The notes: generated by a model from the sequence alone, not told the origin. A DNA stretch of 12,155 nucleotides from an uncultured Terriglobus sp. (GCA_937871605.1 CALMRM010000023.1:1-12155); one strand, 5' to 3'; positions 1-5,443 are shown, numbered from the stretch's first letter. A program made the numbers and translations.

Positions 1-318
1 GCCCTGGCCCAGCGCGTTGTTGATCTTGTGCGCGCCGGTATGCAGCAGGTCTTCACGCTTCAGCCAGATCTGCGCGCCGCCCAGCTGCTCGGTCATGCGC
101 TTGGCGAAGTACAGCGGCGTGGGGCGGCCGCAGTAGTGGTGCAGCAGGTCGTCCAGCTCTGCGTGGAAGGCGGAATCGTCCTGCGCCTCCATGTAGGCGT
201 GCTCCAGCTCCAGCAGCGCCGCCATCAGCGTCTCCGGCACATACCGTCCGCCGTACGCGCCAAAGCGGCCTGTACCCATGGATCGCTTTACCTCAGTGAC
301 TTGCTCCAACACCGGCAT
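1..318 (-). CDS. trpB: Tryptophan synthase beta subunit, N-terminal part (cut by window edge)
   Basis: TrpB condenses indole with L-serine to give L-tryptophan, using pyridoxal phosphate, in the cytosolic TrpA2B2 complex. Only the first 106 codons are present; the 3' end lies beyond base 1. The protein opens MPVLEQVTEVKRSMGTGRFG, followed by the family hallmark YGGRYVPETLM (residues 22-32), the RPTPLYFAKRM block, and KREDLLHTGAHKINNALGQG. In this last block Lys98 of the AHKIN motif is the expected Schiff-base lysine. The ATG at 318 is preceded by GGAG at 327-330, 8 bases away. It is the third trp gene of a minus-strand cluster (trpC, trpF, trpB) but is separated from trpF by about 250 bases. 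That gap carries a candidate Trp leader peptide and an intrinsic terminator, so trpB, and presumably trpA beyond it, is probably controlled by attenuation apart from trpCF. Confidence 0.96.
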   Translation of the reverse strand, partial: MPVLEQVTEVKRSMGTGRFGAYGGRYVPETLMAALLELEHAYMEAQDDSAFHAELDDLLHHYCGRPTPLYFAKRMTEQLGGAQIWLKREDLLHTGAHKINNALGQG

Positions 319-350
319 CTTCAGCACTCCTTGTGGTTGCACAATCGAGC

Positions 351-380
351 AAAATAAAACCGCGGCTTCTGTGGCCGCGG
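351..380 (-). terminator. Intrinsic terminator just upstream of trpB (attenuator arms 3:4)
   Basis: Read on the minus strand, a perfect 7-bp GC stem (CCGCGGC at 380-374, GCCGCGG at 366-360) closes a 7-base loop. It is followed directly by the U-rich run TTTTATTTT at 359-351. It ends 33 bases before the trpB ATG and therefore sits in the trpB leader, not at the end of an operon. Both arms are exact repeats of the arms of a hairpin 78 bases upstream, which allows mutually exclusive pairing. Confidence 0.85.
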
Positions 381-428
381 CTCCGATGAAACTCTGTCTC
401 TGATTCGCCCTGCGCATTGCAGCAGGGT

Positions 429-506
429 TTAGAGAGCGTGTCTCATTGGCGCCGCGGCACGGTACCAGCCGCGGAAGAGAAATCGCCAAGTGAAGCTACG
501 CACCAT
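429..506 (-). CDS. trpL: Putative trp operon leader peptide (25 residues, two Trp)
   Basis: This short ORF is read from ATG at 506-504 to TAA at 431-429. It begins MVRSFTWRFLFRGWYR and continues for nine more residues to APMRHAL and the stop. Trp7 (488-486) and Trp14 (467-465) give two TGG codons in 25. The second lies in the loop of the arm 1:arm 2 hairpin. The ORF starts 62 bases after the trpF stop and ends 48 bases before the terminator stem. The ribosome site is weak: a GGTAGAG-like stretch ends about 8 bases before the ATG. As a protein it would have no function; its translation would sense charged tRNA-Trp. The chief evidence is the combination of Trp codons with the hairpin arms. The ORF alone would not be convincing. 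Confidence 0.65.
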   Translation of the reverse strand: MVRSFTWRFLFRGWYRAAAPMRHAL

Positions 507-568
507 GTTGGAAACTCTACCGTAAAACACCCGCGAAGGAAAGAATACCGAAGAACACGACCTCTTCC

Positions 569-1237
569 CTACTCCGAACGCGAGCGTGCGGCTGCGATGA
601 AGGCCCGCATCTTGTCAGCATCTTTTATACCGGGTGCCTGCTCCACGCCACTTGAGACGTCTACACCCCATGGACGAAGGCTCGCGATGGCTGAGGCCAC
701 CGTTTCCGGCTTCAATCCTCCGGCGGCAATCACCGGCGGCTGTAAACGTTTCAGCAACGGTGCAACACTCACCCAATCGAAGGCTGTTCCAGTACCTCCG
801 CTGACGTTGGCGGTTTGTGAGTCGACCAGGACCGCTTCGGCAAGGTCCCACCTGTTCACAGCCTCAACCTGAGCCGCGAACCTTTCATGCTGCTCAGACG
901 CAGGCAGGTCGGTGCGCCAGTGGAGCACCTGAATGAGCTTGCAAGCGTGCGTGGTTTCCAGCAGCTCGGCAAGCAAGTCACGATCGGGTGCACCGTGGAG
1001 TTGTATGCCGGTCAGGCCGGCCTGCCTCGCGGTTGCGGCGATGGCACCTGCCTCGCGTGTGGTGAAGACACCAATCTTCTCCAGCGCTGGCGGTAGCTGC
1101 TCAGCGATGGCCGCCACCTGCTTCGCCGTCACGGTGCGCTTACCCGGCGCAAAGATGAAGCCAACTGCATCCGCGCCCAGCTCCGCCGCCAGCAGGCAAT
1201 CTTTTAGCCGCGTGTTGCCGCAGATTTTGACCCACAT
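569..1237 (-). CDS. trpF: Phosphoribosylanthranilate isomerase
   Basis: TrpF isomerises N-(5'-phosphoribosyl)anthranilate to the 1-deoxyribulose form (Amadori rearrangement), the step before TrpC. The 222-residue protein has the family's normal length and motifs: MWVKICGNTR at the N-terminus with the general-base Cys6, GADAVGFIFAPGKRTV (21-36), GLTGIQLHG (74-82), VLVDS with the general-acid Asp139, GGTGTAFDW (147-155), and phosphate-binding VIAAGGL and GVDVSSGVE near the end. The reading frame stays open further upstream, but the ATG at 1237 is chosen because the family begins at this point and GGAG lies 10 bases upstream, overlapping the trpC stop. The gap to trpC is only 7 bases, so the two are surely cotranscribed. 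After its stop comes the candidate trpB attenuator. Confidence 0.96.
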   Translation of the reverse strand: MWVKICGNTRLKDCLLAAELGADAVGFIFAPGKRTVTAKQVAAIAEQLPPALEKIGVFTTREAGAIAATARQAGLTGIQLHGAPDRDLLAELLETTHACKLIQVLHWRTDLPASEQHERFAAQVEAVNRWDLAEAVLVDSQTANVSGGTGTAFDWVSVAPLLKRLQPPVIAAGGLKPETVASAIASLRPWGVDVSSGVEQAPGIKDADKMRAFIAAARSRSE

Positions 1238-1244
1238 GGCTGCG

Positions 1245-2060
1245 CTACTCCGCCGCCACGGGCGCTTGCAACAACGCCTGCAACGCTGTGCCTGGATCCG
1301 GCTGGCGCATGAGCGACTCACCGATAAGGAAAGCGTCAAAGCCGGCGTGGGTCATGCGTTCGATGTCGGCACGCGAACCAATGCCGCTCTCGGCCACGCG
1401 AACTACCCCGGCAGGCAGGTATTGCGCCAGCTCGGCAGCCGCTACAGTATCCACGGCAAAGGTGCGCAGATCGCGGCTGTTGATGCCGACCATTTCACAG
1501 TCCAACTCGAGTACCCGATCGAGTTCTGCGCGGTTATGCACCTCGCACAGCACGTCCAGTTGCAACCCGCGCGCCGCCGCACGCAAGTGCTTCAGTTCGG
1601 CATCGGTCAGCGCCGCGGCAATCAGCAGAATGGCATCGGCGCCGTACGCGCGCGCTTCGATCACCTGAAATTCACTCACCATGAAGTCTTTGCGCAGACA
1701 CGGCAGGCTGGTGGCTGCCGATGCAAGTTCCAGGTTGCGCAGCGATCCCTGAAAGAACGGCTCGTCTGTCAGCACAGAAAGGCAAGCCGCGCCGCCGCGT
1801 TCCAGCGAGCGGGCAAGTTCCGCCGGCTGAAAATCCGGGCGAATGAGCCCCTTGGACGGCGATGCTTTCTTTAACTCGGCAATTACTGCGGGCCGCGTGT
1901 CGGCCGCACGACGCAGGGCAGCAGCGAAGCCGCGCGGCGTATGCCGGGCCGCCAACCCTTCCAGTTCATGGACGCGCTGAGGCGTTTGCCGCAACGAGAG
2001 ATCGGCACGTGTGCGCGCCACGATGCGGTCAAGGTGCGTCTGTTCGACTACAAAACCCAT
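1245..2060 (-). CDS. trpC: Indole-3-glycerol phosphate synthase
   Basis: TrpC closes the indole ring of 1-(o-carboxyphenylamino)-1-deoxyribulose 5-phosphate, releasing CO2 and water. The 271-residue (beta/alpha)8 barrel shows the signature motifs in order: AELKKASPSKG (61-71, with catalytic Glu62 and Lys64), LRKDFMV (122-128, Lys124), GADAILLI (140-147), EVH (173-175), GINSRDL (192-198), VAESGI (222-227) and LIGESLM (245-251). It is a stand-alone enzyme, not fused to TrpF as in E. coli, and it is followed 7 bases later by trpF. The ATG at 2060 has no obvious Shine-Dalgarno sequence, but no other start fits the family N-terminus better. It is the first protein gene of the cluster here. The upstream 77 bases hold only a hairpin after tRNA-Leu, so it may be read from its own weak promoter or through from the tRNA. 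Confidence 0.96.
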   Translation of the reverse strand: MGFVVEQTHLDRIVARTRADLSLRQTPQRVHELEGLAARHTPRGFAAALRRAADTRPAVIAELKKASPSKGLIRPDFQPAELARSLERGGAACLSVLTDEPFFQGSLRNLELASAATSLPCLRKDFMVSEFQVIEARAYGADAILLIAAALTDAELKHLRAAARGLQLDVLCEVHNRAELDRVLELDCEMVGINSRDLRTFAVDTVAAAELAQYLPAGVVRVAESGIGSRADIERMTHAGFDAFLIGESLMRQPDPGTALQALLQAPVAAE

Positions 2061-2097
2061 GGAACCATGCTACTGGACGGAAGCAGAGCCAAACAGG

Positions 2098-2126
2098 AGA
2101 GGCACGATGCGCAGCACCGTGCCTCT
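2098..2126 (-). terminator. Hairpin downstream of tRNA-Leu, possible weak terminator or trpC leader stem
   Basis: AGAGGCACG (2098-2106) and CGTGCCTCT (2118-2126) form a perfect 9-bp stem, with an inner TGC/GCA extension in the 11-base loop. It starts 11 bases after the encoded CCA of tRNA-Leu and ends 37 bases before the trpC ATG. No proper U-run follows on either strand, so termination would be weak. It could equally be an RNA 3'-end or processing structure, or a structured trpC leader. Confidence 0.4.
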
Positions 2127-2137
2127 TTCCAAATCGT

Positions 2138-2224
2138 TGGTGCCGAAAAGAGGACTCGAACCTCCACACCCTTGCGAGTACATGGACCTGAACCATGCGC
2201 GTCTGCCAATTCCGCCATTTCGGC
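2138..2224 (-). tRNA. tRNA-Leu, anticodon CAG
   Basis: On the minus strand the acceptor GCCGAAA at the 5' end pairs with TTTCGGC near the 3' end, followed by discriminator A and an encoded CCA (2140-2138). The D-arm contains GGAATTGGCAGACGC. The anticodon stem CATGG/CCATG encloses loop TTCAGGT, giving anticodon CAG (reads CUG). The long variable arm TACTCGCAAGGGTG is typical of class II tRNA-Leu, and the T-arm has GGAGG, loop TTCGAGT, CCTCT. Total length with CCA is 87 bases. An exact TTGACA lies about 54 bases upstream (2283-2278), but the matching -10 box is poor. Confidence 0.97.
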
Positions 2225-2422
2225 ACGGGAGCGAGCGCGGGGCAAAGCCCGGTGCGTCACTTGCAGCTTCCACAGTCTGTCAAAGCAGATGCCATCTGTC
2301 AACCAGGTCCGCGCGTCCGCTGTTTGCGGAACGGCTCAAGTAACCTGCGCCGTTACGCGCGCATCCGAAAAGCCACCGAACATGGTCGTGGAGGTGCCGA
2401 TGTGCCTCCCATTGAGAGGACG

Positions 2423-2692
2423 ATGTCACAGCCCCACATCAAGCTCCCCGGAACGGTTGCACCATCTAACGACTCCACTATTCCTGAGGATCTCGCATTG
2501 GAGATCCGCAAGCTAGCCCATGACTTGAGCAACTCGCTGGAAATCATTGTGCAGACCAGCTACCTACTGAGCACTGCCGACCTTAAATCACCGGCAAGCG
2601 ACTGGCTGCACATGCTGGATAACGGTGTGACTAAAGCCATGGACATCAACATGGCGCTACGTAACTACATCAAGGCACACTCCCCGCGCTAA
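2423..2692 (+). CDS. Small stand-alone DHp-like (histidine-kinase dimerisation/phospho-acceptor) protein
   Basis: The 89-residue protein MSQPHIKLPG... carries LAHDLSNSLEIIVQTSYLL at residues 31-49. This resembles the H-box of HisKA domains of the LAHDFNNLLTVILGYAELL kind, with His33 as the possible phospho-acceptor. A second predicted helix follows (about 58-84, SDWLHMLDNGVTKAMDINMALRNYI). Together they would form the two-helix hairpin of a DHp domain. There is no sensor domain upstream and no ATP-binding N, G1 or G2 box downstream, so it cannot autophosphorylate by itself. The ATG at 2423 follows GAGAGGA very closely. A GTG at 2402, seven bases after a strong GGAGG (2390-2394), is in frame and would add seven residues. 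It converges on the response regulator gene with 19 bases between stops. A role as phosphotransfer or docking partner of that regulator is inferred. Confidence 0.75.
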   Translation: MSQPHIKLPGTVAPSNDSTIPEDLALEIRKLAHDLSNSLEIIVQTSYLLSTADLKSPASDWLHMLDNGVTKAMDINMALRNYIKAHSPR

Positions 2693-2711
2693 GCGGCTGT
2701 GCGGTGCTGGC

Positions 2712-3275
2712 CTACCTGCTGCGGGTCGGAATCTTTTTGGCTCCAGGCTTGCCTACCGTGGTCTTTGGCGATGGAGCGGCGGCCCTTGAGGCTGCGACAC
2801 TGACCGGCACGGCCTTTTTTGTCTCTTTTACCGCTATCCTTTTTGCCGGCTGCTTTGCTGTCGGCTGTGCGGCCTTTGCACTCGCCTTCTTGGCTGCCTT
2901 TTCCTTGGCAGTCATGTGCTTCGTAAACAGCGCCTCCAACTGTTGCAGCAGCACGCGGGTATGCATAGGCTTGACCAGCATTTTGTCCGCTCCCATCGCG
3001 TCCGCCGCGTCATCGTCCACCGGGAATGCGGTCAGTAAGGCGACAGCTGGCGCGTAGGGCGCTTCCTTTGCAGCCGCAATCACCTCGCGGCCTGCCTCCT
3101 CCGCCTCCATGCGCATGTCCGTAATGATCATTTCGTATTCACGGTGCTTGATGCGCGACTTCCCCTCACGCGCAGAGGTCGCTGTGTCGACATCGAACCC
3201 GCTGATCTCAAGGACTGCCTTGAGTGTGAGCAGTACGGCAACTTCATCATCCACCAGCAGAATGCGACGCTTCAT
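2712..3275 (-). CDS. Response regulator, single receiver domain with histone-H1-like basic tail
   Basis: Residues 1-120 form a CheY-like receiver: MKRRILLVDDE gives the acidic pair Asp9/Asp10, MIITDMRM the phospho-acceptor Asp53, LLTAF the switch Thr82, and MLVKPM the conserved Lys102. Residues 121-187 are low-complexity and rich in Lys, Ala and Pro (AKEKAAKKASAKAAQ, AKRIAVKETKKA, PGAKKIPTRSR). They resemble bacterial histone-H1-like tails and there is no recognisable output domain. The ATG at 3275 was chosen because the receiver starts exactly there; AAGGAG lies 12 bases upstream, a rather long spacing. The open frame reaches upstream to 3470, but that part has no domain. It converges on the DHp-like gene, so the two may be functionally paired and their transcript ends may overlap. 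Phosphorylation-controlled nucleic-acid binding by the tail is inference. Confidence 0.9.
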   Translation of the reverse strand: MKRRILLVDDEVAVLLTLKAVLEISGFDVDTATSAREGKSRIKHREYEMIITDMRMEAEEAGREVIAAAKEAPYAPAVALLTAFPVDDDAADAMGADKMLVKPMHTRVLLQQLEALFTKHMTAKEKAAKKASAKAAQPTAKQPAKRIAVKETKKAVPVSVAASRAAAPSPKTTVGKPGAKKIPTRSR

Positions 3276-3449
3276 CGGTCTATGTTTCTCCTTGCCGCGT
3301 GCGCCCCGGGATGGGAAGTTGCAAACGTCGACACGAACGCAAGCATATCGCAAGCGCGCACGCGCTACATACATGAACTTGGCCGCAAAGGCCCCACGGG
3401 CTGCAATGACACACGATAGCCGTTGAAAGCAAGGCTCCAGGAGCCTGTC

Positions 3450-3478
3450 CTGAACCAGACAGGGCGGCAATGTATACT
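3450..3478 (+). promoter_or_regulatory. Probable sigma70-type promoter of infC
   Basis: A good -10 box TATACT (3473-3478) lies 17 bases after a CTGAAC -35-like hexamer (3450-3455). Transcription would start near 3485, giving a leader of about 73 bases before the AUU start of infC. An inverted repeat CCTGTC/GACAGG (3444-3449 and 3458-3463) straddles the -35 region. The leader contains a 6-bp hairpin (3499-3504 with 3515-3520). Confidence 0.55.
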
Positions 3479-3557
3479 ATGACGTGCAGCCGCGCAGAAC
3501 CGGCATGCGGCCCAGCCGGTCGCGCCGTGTCAAGAGCGCGTGTTGCGGAGGCGACTT

Positions 3558-4097
3558 ATTCCACCGTTTACCGACAAGCGTTCCGTCAAGTCCTTCATCC
3601 GTACCAACGAGAAGATTCGTGCGCGCGAAGTCCGTGTCATTGATGACAATGGCGAACAGCTTGGCATCATGGTGCCATTCGATGCGCTAAAAATAGCCAG
3701 GGAGCGCTCCTTGGACCTGGTAGAGATTTCACCCAACGCAGTTCCTCCCGTCTGCCGCATTCAGGATTACGGTAAGTACCTGTATGAAAAGGACAAAAGT
3801 GAACGCGCAGCGCGTAAAAAGCAGAAGGTTATCGTTATCAAGGAAGTCAAGTTCTCCGTCACGGTAGACGAGCATGACTACCAGACCAAGAAGAACCAGG
3901 CTGTCCGCTTTCTGACGGAAGGGGACAAGGTCAAAGCCTCACTCCGATTCCGCGGCCGGCAAATGGCCCACCGCGACCTGGGCTACAAGATCGTCAACCG
4001 ACTCATTATGGCCATCGGTCCTGCCGGCGTTGTGGAGTTTATGCCGCGCATGGAAGGCACCACGCTGCACGCCATCATCGCCAACCAAGAAGGCTGA
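3558..4097 (+). CDS. infC: Translation initiation factor IF-3, probable AUU start
   Basis: IF-3 binds the 30S subunit, prevents premature 50S joining and checks start-codon pairing. The N-domain opens PPFTDKRSVKSFIRTNEKIR and contains REVRVIDDNGEQLGIM and the signature LDLVEISPNAVPPVCRIQDY. A basic linker (KSERAARKKQKVIVIKEVKF) leads to the C-domain with FLTEGDKVKASLRFRGRQMAHRDLG. At 179 residues it matches E. coli IF-3 (180). The frame is open to a GTG at 3540, but a strong GGAGG (3547-3551) lies 6 bases before an in-frame ATT (3558-3560), and the family N-terminus fits that position. AUU is the well-known autoregulatory start of E. coli infC. The usual downstream partners rpmI and rplT are absent, and the next gene faces the other way. 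A Lys/Pro/Glu-rich stretch in the +1 frame follows the stop (see findings). Confidence 0.95.
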   Translation: MPPFTDKRSVKSFIRTNEKIRAREVRVIDDNGEQLGIMVPFDALKIARERSLDLVEISPNAVPPVCRIQDYGKYLYEKDKSERAARKKQKVIVIKEVKFSVTVDEHDYQTKKNQAVRFLTEGDKVKASLRFRGRQMAHRDLGYKIVNRLIMAIGPAGVVEFMPRMEGTTLHAIIANQEG

Positions 4098-4160
4098 TCC
4101 GCCGCCCGTGAAGAAGTCTGCTCCGGCGGTCGAACGGGAAGAGGTCCCGGCCGAGGCGTA

Positions 4161-4202
4161 GGCAAGCTGTCCTGCCGCTGGCGCTCCCTACGCCAGCTTG
4201 CC
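4161..4202. repeat. Inverted repeat between convergent infC and TPR gene (possible terminator)
   Basis: GGCAAGCTG (4161-4169) and CAGCTTGCC (4194-4202) form a perfect 9-bp stem around a 24-base GC-rich loop with further self-complementarity. The right arm is inside the last codons of the minus-strand TPR gene. It sits where a bidirectional terminator would be useful, but neither side has a U-run. Confidence 0.35.
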
Positions 4203-5111
4203 GCCACGTGTCACAATACTGAGCCGTTCTGACGCTAGGGTGCGCCGCGCCTGCAGTCGCGCGTGTGTCGCCCACGGGCTGATCGGGTCAAGCCGAACGT
4301 AGTGCATCCAGTGGCGCAGCGCGCGGCGGCGCTCGTTGCTACGTTCATACGCCAGGGCCAGGTTGTAGTGTGCGTCTGCGTACCGTGGGCACAGATGCAC
4401 CGCGCGCTGGTACGCTGCAATCGCCTCCGGCAGCTTGCGGAGTTCGTCCAAGACATTGCCAAGGTCGAAGAAGGCCAGGGCATAGTCGGGGTCGATCTCC
4501 ACCGCCGCGCGGTACTGCTCTTCTGCAGACTGGAACTGCCCAGAGTTGTACAAAATCGTACCCAGGTTGATGCACGCGGGAGCATGTCGCGGCCACGCCT
4601 GCAGCGCCTGGCGGTACAGCGCCGCTGCGGCTTCCACCTGTCCTGGCTCCTCCTCTACTCGAACGGCCTGCTGAAACAGTTGCTGCGCCTCGGCCTGGTC
4701 TTCCGCTTGCTGCCTGCGCGCAGGCTCCCACGTCTGCAGCTCACAGGCGCGGCATACATCCGCCTCAAAATCAAACGCAAGTTGCTGCGTGATGGGGTCC
4801 AGCAACGCTCCACCGTGCCGGAAGAGCAGGCGCGAACCGGTGGAGACGGTGCCCGCTTCATCTAGGGGATCGCGCTCTCCAAGAATGCGCTGCATGGCAT
4901 CGAGGGAGTTGCGGATGGCACGGGTAGACAGGCGCTGCTGCCGCAGACTACGCAAGCTGCGAAGCCGGGCAAGGTCGCGCAAGCTGAAGCTGTCTCCCTG
5001 TTGCAGCAACCCAGCCCGCTGCCACGCAAACAGTTGCCGGAGTGAAATACGCAGCATGCGCGCGGCTTGCTGCTGCGACACGTGTGACACAGGCGCTGTC
5101 ATGACTGGCAT
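4188..5111 (-). CDS. MerR-like helix-turn-helix protein with C-terminal TPR repeats
   Basis: The 307-residue protein has a MerR-like winged-helix N-terminus: HVSQQQAARMLRISLRQLFAW (10-30) looks like the helix-turn-helix, followed by QRAGLL and the basic LARLRSLRSLRQQRLSTRAIRNSL. The middle (about 80-135) includes the pair CRAC (Cys120, Cys123). The C-terminal half has about three TPR units: AALYRQALQAWPRHAPACINLGTILY (163-188), then SAEEQYRAAVEIDPDYALAFFDLGNVL (195-221) and EAIAAYQRAVHLCPRYADAHYNLALAY (229-255). No MerR effector domain is seen, so the TPR part probably mediates protein contacts. The start is ATG at 5111 or the in-frame ATG at 5102; neither has a clear ribosome site. A good promoter lies about 50 bases upstream. 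It is a single-gene unit between convergent infC and tRNA-Thr. Regulatory target unknown. Confidence 0.85.
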   Translation of the reverse strand: MPVMTAPVSHVSQQQAARMLRISLRQLFAWQRAGLLQQGDSFSLRDLARLRSLRSLRQQRLSTRAIRNSLDAMQRILGERDPLDEAGTVSTGSRLLFRHGGALLDPITQQLAFDFEADVCRACELQTWEPARRQQAEDQAEAQQLFQQAVRVEEEPGQVEAAAALYRQALQAWPRHAPACINLGTILYNSGQFQSAEEQYRAAVEIDPDYALAFFDLGNVLDELRKLPEAIAAYQRAVHLCPRYADAHYNLALAYERSNERRRALRHWMHYVRLDPISPWATHARLQARRTLASERLSIVTRGGKLA

Positions 5112-5159
5112 ACGTCTGTCTGCACCCCTGCGGCCCGGGATATTCAGACCGCTGTGCCG

Positions 5160-5188
5160 AGTATGCTGGCCGGAAAGACACGTTTCAA
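5160..5188 (-). promoter_or_regulatory. Promoter of the MerR-like/TPR gene
   Basis: On the minus strand TTGAAA (5188-5183, five of six to consensus) and CATACT (5165-5160, four of six) are separated by exactly 17 bases. Transcription would begin near 5153, about 42 bases before the ATG at 5111. Confidence 0.5.
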
Positions 5189-5266
5189 GACATGCACATG
5201 CTCAGGAGGCAGATTGTGGTGGATATCGCGTCCGAAATGGCGGACTTTCTTCTGGTGGGGAGAAGC

Positions 5267-5342
5267 TGGAGCCGACGAACGGACTTGAACCGTTGACCTG
5301 CTGATTACGAATCAGCTGCTCTACCAACTGAGCTACGTCGGC
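5267..5342 (-). tRNA. tRNA-Thr, anticodon CGT
   Basis: On the minus strand the 5' acceptor GCCGACG pairs with CGTCGGC near the 3' end, followed by discriminator T and encoded CCA (5269-5267). The D-arm reads TAGCTCAGTTGGTAGAGC. The anticodon stem GCTGA/TCAGC holds loop TTCGTAA, giving anticodon CGT (reads ACG). The T-arm is typical (AACGG, loop TTCAAGT, CCGTT). Length with CCA is 76 bases. Confidence 0.97.
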
Positions 5343-5352
5343 CTACTTCGAG

Positions 5353-5381
5353 ATTCTAACCGGCAGCTGCGCCGCATGCAA
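5353..5381 (-). promoter_or_regulatory. Promoter of tRNA-Thr
   Basis: On the minus strand TTGCAT (5381-5376) and TAGAAT (5358-5353, five of six to the -10 consensus) are spaced by 17 bases. The -10 box ends ten bases before the tRNA 5' end, so only a few leader bases would be transcribed. Confidence 0.55.
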
Positions 5382-5413
5382 AGTGGCGTACCCGCCAGGC
5401 GGCGGACGGACGG

Positions 5414-5443
5414 AAAAAGCCATCCGCACACGGATGGCTTTTT
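5414..5443. terminator. Strong bidirectional intrinsic terminator
   Basis: A perfect 13-bp stem, AAAAAGCCATCCG (5414-5426) with CGGATGGCTTTTT (5431-5443), closes a 4-base loop CACA and ends in five T on either strand. It stops minus-strand transcription before the tRNA-Thr promoter. No plus-strand gene leads into it. A third copy of half the stem, AAAGCCATC at 5472-5480, can compete for pairing. Confidence 0.85.

Larger units (their letters stand above)
351..506 (-). promoter_or_regulatory. Candidate tryptophan attenuator (leader peptide plus alternative hairpins)
   Basis: On the minus strand the order is: leader ORF with two TGG codons; arm 1 CCGCGGC (474-468); arm 2 GCCGCGG (458-452); arm 3 CCGCGGC (380-374); arm 4 GCCGCGG (366-360); U-run. 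Arms 1:2 form a hairpin inside the ORF, and arms 3:4 form the terminator. Arms 2:3 can pair over 8 bp (458-451 with 381-374) as an antiterminator. A further 6-bp hairpin (413-408 with 427-422) lies just after the leader stop. A ribosome stalled at the first Trp codon (488-486) would crowd arm 1 and leave arm 2 free for arm 3. Without stalling, 1:2 and 3:4 should form. This is the classical enterobacterial logic, inferred here from sequence only. Confidence 0.7.

Noticed and set aside
417..872. Plus-strand ORF across the trpF end and the trpB leader
   Set aside because: It overlaps trpF antisense and the attenuator region, and its composition is unlike a folded protein.
933..1874. Long plus-strand ORF (313 codons) opposite trpC and trpF
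   Set aside because: It is antisense to two clearly recognised enzymes. Its translation is low-complexity with no motif, as expected from a GC-rich codon shadow.
2029..2302. Several short minus-strand ORFs across tRNA-Leu
   Set aside because: All run through the tRNA gene in different frames; the tRNA structure explains the sequence.
5207..5293. GTG-started plus-strand mini-ORF after AGGAGG at about 5202
   Set aside because: A nice ribosome site by chance, but the ORF is under 30 codons and ends inside tRNA-Thr on the opposite strand.
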